A stretch of DNA of 8,917 nucleotides from Clostridia bacterium (lineage in GTDB: Bacteria > Bacillota > Clostridia > Christensenellales > Aristaeellaceae): NCBI GenBank assembly GCA_017620115.1, contig JAFZRB010000133.1, positions 1 to 8,917 on the forward strand, given 5' to 3'. Positions 1-5,082 of this stretch are shown here, in pieces (positions within the stretch are counted from its first letter, which is position 1; each line of letters opens with the position of its first letter). A model generated the notes under the pieces. That model made no database searches and was not told the DNA's origin. It saw nothing but the letters and a program-made list of their open reading frames with translations. The translations under genes were made by a program, and so were the position numbers.

Positions 1-762
1 CGCCATGAGTCCGCACAGGCCCAGCGCGGAGCCCGCCGGAGCCACGCCCGAACCAAGCGCCAGCGCCGCGCCGCAGGCGATGCCGCCCATCGCGCCCATC
101 GCGGGGCCGCGCGAAGAGAGAATCAGCGTGACGAACACGGCCGCGCCTTCGGCGATTTCGCCGCCCGCAAAGGGCAGGCTGCCCATGCCGATCAGGATCA
201 TTTCCGCCAGCAGGGCGCAGGAGAGCCTCTCGTCCGGCAATAGGCGTTTGCGATCCGGGCGGAGCGCCATCGCGCCGGTCAGGGAAGGCGCGAGCAGCGC
301 GGCCGCGCAGGACGAAAGCAGCGCCGTCATCATATTATAGGGAACGCCGCCTGCCATGAAGAGGCCGGGCAGCAGCGCCGCCGCGCCGGCCTCCAGCGCG
401 GTGATCCCATCGCGCGCGGCGGCAAGCCGAGGCACCGGCAGCCGCCGGACGAGCAGCTCGAACGCGCCCGCCAGCGCGCATCCCGTCAGCGCGGACACAG
501 CCTGCGCGCTCCATCCGCTCAGAACCCCATACAGCGCGCATCCCAGCGCCATGGGGAGCGGCCGCCAGCCGGCCGCCAGCCCGGCGGCAAAGCAGGCGAC
601 CGAAAACGGCGACAGATCGCCCAGCAGCCGCGAACCGGTCAGCGCGGTCATCACCGCTCCCTGTAGAATCCACGCGACGCCGGCGCGCACTCGCCGCGCC
701 GCTCTTCCCTTCAATCGCGTCCGGAAGACCGGGAACGCCTTTTTCCGCGCGGTTTCTGTCAT
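1..762 (-). CDS. spoIIE: Stage II sporulation protein E (SpoIIE-like), N-terminal membrane region, partial
   Basis: The minus-strand frame from the ATG at 760-762 is open to the left edge (254 codons, no stop). The product starts with a short basic tail (residues 1-27, many Arg/Lys) and is then almost wholly hydrophobic, with several Ala/Leu/Gly-rich membrane segments (about 28-46, 51-67, 70-104, 123-165, 181-213 and 219-250). The segment with SPFSVACFAAG (51-61) and the later LLPDERLSCALLAEMIL (174-190) match what I know of the SpoIIE membrane half. In the known family this half anchors a FtsZ-binding region and a C-terminal PP2C phosphatase that dephosphorylates SpoIIAA and activates sigma-F in the forespore; those parts would lie left of the window. 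A GAGG at 771-774 sits 8 bases before the start, which supports this ATG. The 0A box and 21-bp-spaced promoter upstream independently support spoIIE. The alternative is another polytopic membrane protein of unknown role. Confidence 0.8.
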   Translation of the reverse strand, partial: MTETARKKAFPVFRTRLKGRAARRVRAGVAWILQGAVMTALTGSRLLGDLSPFSVACFAAGLAAGWRPLPMALGCALYGVLSGWSAQAVSALTGCALAGAFELLVRRLPVPRLAAARDGITALEAGAAALLPGLFMAGGVPYNMMTALLSSCAAALLAPSLTGAMALRPDRKRLLPDERLSCALLAEMILIGMGSLPFAGGEIAEGAAVFVTLILSSRGPAMGAMGGIACGAALALGSGVAPAGSALGLCGLMA

Positions 763-795
763 CGCCAGCGCCTCATTTCTTCGTTTTTTTGTTTT

Positions 796-828
796 ATTAT
801 ATGGGAATAGTTCCGGCCGCTCTGTCGA
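796..828 (-). promoter_or_regulatory. spoIIE promoter, sigma-A hexamers with long 21-bp spacing, Spo0A-type
   Basis: Read on the minus strand, a perfect -10 TATAAT lies at 801-796 and a -35-like TCGACA (5 of 6 to TTGACA) at 828-823, with 21 bp between them. That spacing is too long for ordinary sigma-A recognition. It is the arrangement known for the Bacillus subtilis spoIIE and spoIIG promoters, where phosphorylated Spo0A binds over the -35 and lets sigma-A RNA polymerase start. The -35-like element here is part of a perfect 0A box. The start codon of the SpoIIE-like gene is 33 bases downstream of the -10. Confidence 0.7.
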
Positions 829-851
829 AACGGCGCGCAAAAAATGTCGTA
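823..851. promoter_or_regulatory. Spo0A boxes (0A boxes) upstream of spoIIE
   Basis: Positions 823-829 on the plus strand read TGTCGAA, identical to the Spo0A recognition core known from Bacillus. Positions 845-851 read TGTCGTA, one mismatch from it, in the same orientation and 22 bp away start to start (about two helical turns). The first box overlaps the -35-like element of the minus-strand promoter. The pair fits direct Spo0A activation of the SpoIIE-like gene. An effect on the divergent gene at 959 is possible but not shown. Confidence 0.65.
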
Positions 852-885
852 TCGCAGGGTCTGACGCCGGGATCCCTCCCGCCTC

Positions 886-911
886 ACACATTCCGCCTCC
901 GCTCATATTAT
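886..911 (+). promoter_or_regulatory. Possible late-sporulation (sigma-K/sigma-E-like) promoter for the cysteine-rich gene
   Basis: CATATTAT at 904-911 resembles the CATA-type -10 elements used by the mother-cell sigma factors. An AC dinucleotide at 886-887 sits 16 bases before it, as in the known sigma-K pattern (AC, about 16 bp, CATAnnnT). No clear sigma-A promoter was found in front of this gene. The motifs are short and degenerate, so this is a suggestion. It fits the coat-protein-like composition of the gene product. Confidence 0.35.
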
Positions 912-958
912 GCAGTGTGGACGCTCGATCCACGCAATCCATAAAGGAGGAATGAACC

Positions 959-1924
959 ATGTCGTTCTACAGCTACAAGAACGCGAACGCCGCCATGAGT
1001 CCCGGCTGCATCACGGGCAACCCCATCGAAGGGCTCCGCGAGCGCGTCTGCGTGCAGGTGAAAAATGTCTACGACAGCTGTATGCAGCAGGAGCAGCTCA
1101 ACAATCAGGTCATTACCGTGTCCGGTATCGTGCCCATACTGCCCGACAACACCTGCCAGCCCACCAACACCCGGCCCTGCAACTGCGTGTGCTCCGGCTG
1201 CAGCTGCAACTGCTCCTGCAAGACCTGCGGCGGCCCCATTACTTATTGCGAAGCCGTGGAAAACGCTGAAAACAGCGGTTCCGCGCTGCCTCAGCCCTAC
1301 GGCACCTGGACGTTTGAGAGCTGCCGCTCCTCCACCACCTGCGGCACGATCAGCAACCTCTCCATCGACCGACTGTGCGACAGGCCGCAGTTCGCCCGCG
1401 TCAAGGGCACGGTGAGCGTGCCCATCGACGTGCTGTTCATGGATCAGAACTGTCAGGAATGGATGGGCCGCGCCACGCTGTCCGTCGGCAAGGATGTGCT
1501 GCTCGCTATCCCGGACGAATCCATCGTGCCCTTCACGCTGGAAAGCCTGGTCAGCGCCATCTGCGTTTCCGGCACCTATCTGGGCGACGGCCAGTTCCGC
1601 ATCACCATCTGCGTGACCGTCATCCTGAAGGTGCTCGCCGAGGTGGAAATGATGGTGCCTTCCTATGGCATGTGCGCCGTGCCCCCGTGCGAGGAATTCG
1701 CCGAAAACGTGTGCGACGAATTCTTCAGCCTGCCCCTGTTCCCGAAACAAAACTGTCCCGACAACACCGGAAGCGCCGCGGCCGGCTGCTCTTCGTGCGG
1801 CTCATGCACGAACAACCTCGGCGCGACCTGCGCCACGAGCACCTGCTCGTCGTGCGGCACCACCTGCGCGGGCAGCGCGACAACCTGTCCGCGCTGCGGC
1901 TGCGCCATGACGCGCTCGACCTGA
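959..1924 (+). CDS. Cysteine-rich protein, probable sporulation/spore-coat associated, function unknown
   Basis: This is a 321-residue protein with 33 cysteines (about 10 percent). The start is well supported: AAAGGAGG at 943-950 lies 8 bases before the ATG. It has no signal peptide and no clear membrane segment. Its parts are an N-terminal segment with ERVCVQVKNVYDSC (28-41); a first cysteine cluster at 74-90 with eight cysteines, mostly spaced C-x-C or C-x-x-C; a cysteine-poor, beta-rich middle (about 145-240) ending in VPSYGMCAVPPC (233-244); and a Ser/Thr/Gly/Cys-rich tail (277-315) with four C-x-x-C pairs. The KVYDSC and VPSYG-C-PPC segments remind me of uncharacterised clostridial proteins thought to be spore-related, but I cannot name a family. 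The neighbouring spoIIE and a possible sigma-K-like promoter support a role in the mother cell, perhaps disulfide or metal cross-linking in the coat. Function remains inference. The gene stands alone, closed by a strong terminator. Confidence 0.8.
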   Translation: MSFYSYKNANAAMSPGCITGNPIEGLRERVCVQVKNVYDSCMQQEQLNNQVITVSGIVPILPDNTCQPTNTRPCNCVCSGCSCNCSCKTCGGPITYCEAVENAENSGSALPQPYGTWTFESCRSSTTCGTISNLSIDRLCDRPQFARVKGTVSVPIDVLFMDQNCQEWMGRATLSVGKDVLLAIPDESIVPFTLESLVSAICVSGTYLGDGQFRITICVTVILKVLAEVEMMVPSYGMCAVPPCEEFAENVCDEFFSLPLFPKQNCPDNTGSAAAGCSSCGSCTNNLGATCATSTCSSCGTTCAGSATTCPRCGCAMTRST

Positions 1925-2008
1925 CGCGCCTGTAAACCGCCGGATCGGTTTGTCCGCCCACTCCGCGCTGCCCGGCGTCTGCCCGGCAGGAGTGTTCATA
2001 TAGACAGC

Positions 2009-2060
2009 GCGCCGGGAGAGCCGCCGGATGAACGGCTCTCCCGGCGCCATTCTCCCTTTT
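2009..2060 (+). terminator. Rho-independent terminator after the cysteine-rich gene
   Basis: A perfect 15-bp GC-rich stem is formed by 2009-2023 (GCGCCGGGAGAGCCG) and 2033-2047, with a 9-base loop. A pyrimidine-rich tail with TTTT at 2057-2060 follows. The T-run is interrupted, so release may be imperfect, but the stem is very strong. It lies 85 bases after the stop codon and separates this gene from the origin region. Confidence 0.8.
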
Positions 2061-2165
2061 CCGCCCTTCATGAACAGGCCGCGCACCGCCCGTCAACAGG
2101 ATTTTCACATGTTGTATTTTGGCGTGAACAACCACCCTAAATTCGCGGCAAACCAGGCGCTATAA

Positions 2166-2203
2166 AATAAGGAAGAAAGCCCTTATTACAACTTTTCTTT
2201 TTT
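2166..2203 (+). terminator. Weak terminator-like hairpin with T-run upstream of dnaA
   Basis: AATAAGG (2166-2172) and CCTTATT (2181-2187) form a 7-bp stem with an 8-base loop, and a T-rich run (TTTTCTTTTTT) follows at 2193-2203. It could be a second terminator shielding the origin from read-through. The stem is AT-rich and the gap before the T-run is long, so it may equally be only an AT-rich, easily melted segment. Confidence 0.3.
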
Positions 2204-2262
2204 GGGGATTTCGCGCCGAAACATTTTCCGGTCTTTTCCCCGGCATTTTACGGCCGTCGCGC

Positions 2263-2291
2263 TTGATTCGCCGCGTCGTTTCTGGTATCAT
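2263..2291 (+). promoter_or_regulatory. Probable sigma-A promoter of dnaA
   Basis: The -35 is TTGATT (2263-2268, 4 of 6) and the -10 is TATCAT (2286-2291, 5 of 6), with the optimal 17-bp spacing. TGG directly before the -10 supplies an extended -10 TGn element. Transcription would start near 2298, giving a leader of about 160 bases that contains all upstream DnaA boxes. This layout fits the known autoregulation of dnaA by its own product. Confidence 0.6.
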
Positions 2292-2311
2292 AAAAACGCA
2301 TTCAAATCGGG

Positions 2312-2381
2312 TTATGTACAGTCAACATCCACAATTTCCACATTTTGTGGAAAAGATTGTGGATAATTATTTCTCTCCACA
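2312..2381. other. Upstream DnaA-box cluster (oriC, left part)
   Basis: Six 9-mers resembling the DnaA box TTATNCACA lie within 70 bp. They are 2312-2320 TTATGTACA (plus, one mismatch), 2325-2333 ACATCCACA (plus, two), 2334-2342 ATTTCCACA (plus, two), 2346-2354 read as TTTTCCACA on the minus strand (one), 2358-2366 read as TTATCCACA on the minus strand (perfect), and 2373-2381 CTCTCCACA (plus, two). The region is AT-rich and lies just upstream of dnaA, as in Bacillus-type origins. The boxes probably serve both initiation and repression of the dnaA promoter just upstream. Confidence 0.8.
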
Positions 2382-2386
2382 ATATA

Positions 2387-2402
2387 TTGGGGTTCGCCCC
2401 GA
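2387..2402 (+). other. Small stable hairpin in the dnaA leader
   Basis: GGGG (2389-2392), TTCG (2393-2396) and CCCC (2397-2400) form a compact stem-loop with a UUCG-type loop in RNA. It is extended by a U-G and a U-A pair to 2387-2402. It sits directly after the DnaA-box cluster and about 50 bases before the dnaA ribosome binding site. No T-run follows, so it is not a normal terminator. Its role is unknown; it may only stabilise the leader. Confidence 0.35.
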
Positions 2403-2460
2403 TCATCATAGATGGACGCTGGATAAAAAGCGACCGCGGCGTCCGCCCTGGAGGTTACAG

Positions 2461-3780
2461 ATGAACTCGCCGAACGAAAAATGGGAAAACGTGCTGCGCA
2501 TGGTGCGCGAGGAGGTCAATGATTACCAGTTCACCACCTGGTTTGAGCCCCTGAAGCCGATCATCATGGACGATAACCGCATGGTTTTCGAATTTGAAAA
2601 CAAGTTTATCCTCTCCTTCATGAGGCAGAGCTATTATCTCATGCTCAAAAACGCCGTCATGATCTGCTATGGCAAGGAGTATCAGATCGATTTTGTGCCG
2701 AAAGGCGAAAATCCGATCTTTTCCGCTCCGCAGCCGCAGCCTGAACAGAGCGAGAACGATCTTCTGATCGCCTCCATGCTCAATCCCAAATACACCTTTG
2801 AGACGTTCGTGGTGGGCGCCTCCAACCGTTTCGCGCACGCGGCGTCTCTCGCGGTGGCCGAACAGCCTGCCGACGCCTACAACCCCCTCTTCATTTACGG
2901 CGGCGCCGGGCTGGGCAAAACGCACCTGATGCACGCCATAGGCCACCACATCCACCGCAACAGACCCAACACGAAGTTTCTCTATATTACCTCCGAGAAC
3001 TTCACCAACCAGCTGATCAACGCCATCACCCAGCGCACCAGCCAGCAGCTTCGCGACCGGCTGCGCACGGTGGACGTGCTCATGGTGGACGACATCCAGT
3101 TCATCGCGGGCAAAACCGCCACGCAGGAAGAGTTTTTCCATACCTTCAACGAACTGCACGGAAACGGCAAGCAGATCGTCATTTCCTCCGACCGGCCGCC
3201 CAAGGAGATCCCCACGCTGGAAGAACGCCTGCGTTCCCGGTTTGAATGGGGCCTCATAGCCGACATTCAAAAGCCTGACTATGAAACGCGCATCGCCATC
3301 CTGCGCAAAAAAGCCGAGCTGGAGCACATCACCGTTTCGGACAGCATACTCCACTACATCGCGGAAAAAATCGAATCCAATATCCGCGAGCTGGAGGGTT
3401 CTCTCACGCGCGTTAACGCCATGGCGCAGCTGAACGGCGGCCAGATCACGCCGGACATGGCCCGCGAAGCGCTCGACCACATCATTCCCTCCGGCGACGC
3501 GCGCGCCGTCACGCCAGAAACCATCATCAAGGCCGTGGCGGAGTATTTCAGCGTCAGCGAAGCGGACATACTGTCTCAGCGGCGCAACCGCGAAATCGCG
3601 CAGGCGCGGCAGCTCGCCATGTATCTGATCCGCGAGCAGACGCAACTCTCCACCACGCGCATCGGCGATCTGTTCGGCGGGCGCGACCACACCACGGTGA
3701 TGCACGCCTGCGAAAAAATCGCCGACCTCGCCACGCGCGACGACGAGATACGCCGGGCGGTACAGCACTTCACGAAATGA
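2461..3780 (+). CDS. dnaA: Chromosomal replication initiator protein DnaA
   Basis: This 439-residue protein is close to the usual bacillar length (about 446). DnaA is the AAA+ ATPase that binds DnaA boxes and melts the origin so that helicase can load. The N-terminal helicase/DnaA-interaction domain is about 1-80 (WENVLRMV, TTWFEPLKP), with a short linker at about 85-105. The AAA+ core has Walker A GGAGLGKT (147-154), Walker B LMVDD (207-211), sensor 1 at ISSDRPP (241-247) and the box with arginine finger ERLRSRFEWGL (255-265). The C-terminal DNA-binding domain has the signature GGRDHTTVMHA (406-416), which contacts the DnaA box. The start at 2461 is chosen because GGAGG at 2450-2454 precedes it and the protein begins like known DnaA. 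The in-frame extension back to 2263 would run through the promoter and DnaA boxes. DnaA boxes flank the gene on both sides. Confidence 0.98.
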   Translation: MNSPNEKWENVLRMVREEVNDYQFTTWFEPLKPIIMDDNRMVFEFENKFILSFMRQSYYLMLKNAVMICYGKEYQIDFVPKGENPIFSAPQPQPEQSENDLLIASMLNPKYTFETFVVGASNRFAHAASLAVAEQPADAYNPLFIYGGAGLGKTHLMHAIGHHIHRNRPNTKFLYITSENFTNQLINAITQRTSQQLRDRLRTVDVLMVDDIQFIAGKTATQEEFFHTFNELHGNGKQIVISSDRPPKEIPTLEERLRSRFEWGLIADIQKPDYETRIAILRKKAELEHITVSDSILHYIAEKIESNIRELEGSLTRVNAMAQLNGGQITPDMAREALDHIIPSGDARAVTPETIIKAVAEYFSVSEADILSQRRNREIAQARQLAMYLIREQTQLSTTRIGDLFGGRDHTTVMHACEKIADLATRDDEIRRAVQHFTK

Positions 3781-3783
3781 GCG

Positions 3784-3909
3784 TTGTACACAGAAAATGT
3801 GGATAAACCGCACTTCATCCCCGCTTTTTCCACAAAAAACACCCCGTGGAAAGGTATAAACAATTCAGCTCCTTCCGAGGATCCCGGGCTGTTTTCCACC
3901 GTTTCCACA
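3784..3909. other. Downstream DnaA-box cluster (oriC, right part) between dnaA and dnaN
   Basis: The 192-bp gap after dnaA holds further DnaA-box-like sites: 3784-3792 TTGTACACA (plus, one mismatch to TTATNCACA), 3798-3806 read as TTATCCACA on the minus strand (perfect), 3826-3834 TTTTCCACA (plus, one), 3892-3900 TTTTCCACC (plus, two) and 3901-3909 GTTTCCACA (plus, two). Together with the cluster before dnaA this gives a bipartite origin, as known in Bacillus subtilis, where the unwinding element lies on this dnaN-proximal side. The AT-richer stretch after 3909 is the natural candidate for melting, but I found no clean run of DnaA-trio repeats. No convincing dnaN promoter was found here. Confidence 0.75.
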
Positions 3910-3972
3910 ATACTATGAATACGACGTCTTGAAAGATTTTATTCCTACCACAATTGAGGAGGGGAATCACCC

Positions 3973-5082
3973 ATGAAATTTTCCGCCAACACAGAAGATC
4001 TGGTCAACGCGCTCTCGACCGCTTCGCACGCGCTCTCATCGCGCAGCACGCTGCCCATTCTCGAAGGAATCCTGCTTGAAACAACGGACTCCGGCGTCGC
4101 GCTGACCTGCTCGGACGGCGCGATGACCATCACGGCCGGCGTATCGGCCGAAATCGCCGAGGAAGGCCGCATCGTCATGCCCGGCCGCCTCTTTATGGAC
4201 GTGGTGAGAAAGCTGCCCATCGGGGAATTGCTGTTTTCCGCCTCTCAGAATATGATCGCCACGCTCAAATGCGCCGGTTCCCGGACGACCATCGCCGGCA
4301 AACCCGCCGATCTCTTTCCTCAGCTCCCTCATATCGATGAAACCAGCCGCGTCGCGCTTCCCCAGGCGCTGCTGCGCGACATGATCCAGCAGACCTCCTT
4401 CGCCGTCTCCACCGACGAAACGCGCAAGATCCTCACCGGATGCCTTCTTGAAATCGGCGGCGGCGAGGCGCGTATGGTGGCGCTGGACGGTTTCCGCTTC
4501 GCGGTGCGCATCGCGCCCATCGAGGAGCAGGCGCTGTCGCTCAACGCCGTCATTCCCAGCCGGCTTTTGCAGGAGCTGTCCAAGATCGTATCGGGCGGCG
4601 AGGAGGATATGGTCACGCTCATTTTCGGCGGCTCGCAGTTGATGGTGGAGATGGAAGGAACGCGTATCTTCGCCACGCTGCTCGAAGGCGAATACATCAA
4701 ATACCGCCAGATTATTCCCGCTTCGGCCAGGACAGTGGTCAGGGTGCTCGACCGCGAACAGATGGCGATGTGCGTGGAACGCGCCTCGCTCATGGCCCGC
4801 GAGAGCAAGACCAACATCATCAAACTCAGCGTCAGCCAGGATCTGATGGTCATCACGTCCAATTCGGAAATGGGCGACGTTTACGAGGAGATACAGGTTG
4901 AAACCGAGGGAGAAGGACTTGAGATCGCCTTCAATGTGAAGTACGTAACCGATGTGCTCCGCGCCATCAGCGACGACGCCTTCCTCATGAAATTCAACTC
5001 GCCGGTCAGCCCGTGCGTCATCGCGCCGGTCGAAGGCAGCGCCTATACCTACATGGTGCTGCCCCTGCGCCTCAACGCATGA
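3973..5082 (+). CDS. dnaN: DNA polymerase III beta subunit (sliding clamp)
   Basis: This 369-residue protein is near the usual clamp length (about 365-380). It forms the ring that holds DNA polymerase on DNA during replication. It begins MKFSANTEDLVNAL and has the classic STLPILEGILLE (25-36), AGKPADLFPQLP (107-118) and ETRKILTGCLLEI (152-164) segments. It ends with MVLPLRLNA (361-369), the conserved C-terminal strand next to the peptide-binding pocket. Three repeated clamp domains of about 120 residues fit the length. The start is supported by GAGGAGGGG at 3956-3964, 8 bases upstream. It follows dnaA after 192 bp, and its stop codon overlaps the start of mnmE. Transcription probably comes from the dnaA promoter and possibly an unseen promoter in the gap. 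Confidence 0.97.
   Translation: MKFSANTEDLVNALSTASHALSSRSTLPILEGILLETTDSGVALTCSDGAMTITAGVSAEIAEEGRIVMPGRLFMDVVRKLPIGELLFSASQNMIATLKCAGSRTTIAGKPADLFPQLPHIDETSRVALPQALLRDMIQQTSFAVSTDETRKILTGCLLEIGGGEARMVALDGFRFAVRIAPIEEQALSLNAVIPSRLLQELSKIVSGGEEDMVTLIFGGSQLMVEMEGTRIFATLLEGEYIKYRQIIPASARTVVRVLDREQMAMCVERASLMARESKTNIIKLSVSQDLMVITSNSEMGDVYEEIQVETEGEGLEIAFNVKYVTDVLRAISDDAFLMKFNSPVSPCVIAPVEGSAYTYMVLPLRLNA

Larger units (their letters stand above)
1925..2460. other. Gene-free stretch between the cysteine-rich gene and dnaA
   Basis: This 536-base interval has no convincing gene. It contains, in order, a strong hairpin terminator (2009-2060), a weaker AT-rich hairpin with a T-run (2166-2203), the probable dnaA promoter (2263-2291), a cluster of DnaA boxes (2312-2381), a small leader hairpin (2387-2402) and the dnaA ribosome binding site GGAGG (2450-2454). 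Base composition shifts from GC-rich to visibly AT-rich from about 2100 to 2390, as expected for an origin and promoter zone. Between 2070 and 2160 I see nothing I can name. Confidence 0.7.

Noticed and set aside
917..933. Short inverted repeat GTGGA / TCCAC before the cysteine-rich gene
   Set aside because: Only 5 bp with a 7-base loop; too short to distinguish from chance, so not called an operator or riboswitch.
356..955. Plus-strand open frame opposite spoIIE
   Set aside because: The product is Ala/Ser/Arg/Pro-rich with no motifs, whereas the minus strand encodes a coherent membrane protein with promoter and ribosome binding site.
2263..2460. In-frame N-terminal extension of DnaA from an ATT/TTG-like start upstream
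   Set aside because: It runs through the promoter and the DnaA-box cluster, does not resemble DnaA, and the ATG at 2461 has a proper ribosome binding site and the expected protein start.
2455..3813. Long open frame on the minus strand opposite dnaA
   Set aside because: It mirrors the dnaA codon pattern in GC-rich DNA, resembles no protein I know, and has no independent support; dnaA is certain on the other strand.
3845..3853. CGTGGAAAG as an additional DnaA box
   Set aside because: Three mismatches to the consensus on the minus strand, including the conserved final base.
3855..3919. TATAAA (3855-3860) and TATGAA (3914-3919) as -10 elements of a dnaN promoter
   Set aside because: Neither has a credible -35 hexamer at 16-18 bp spacing.
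5013..5078. N-terminal extension of MnmE inside the end of dnaN
   Set aside because: The added residues are Arg-rich and unlike MnmE; the ATG at 5079 begins the conserved family start.
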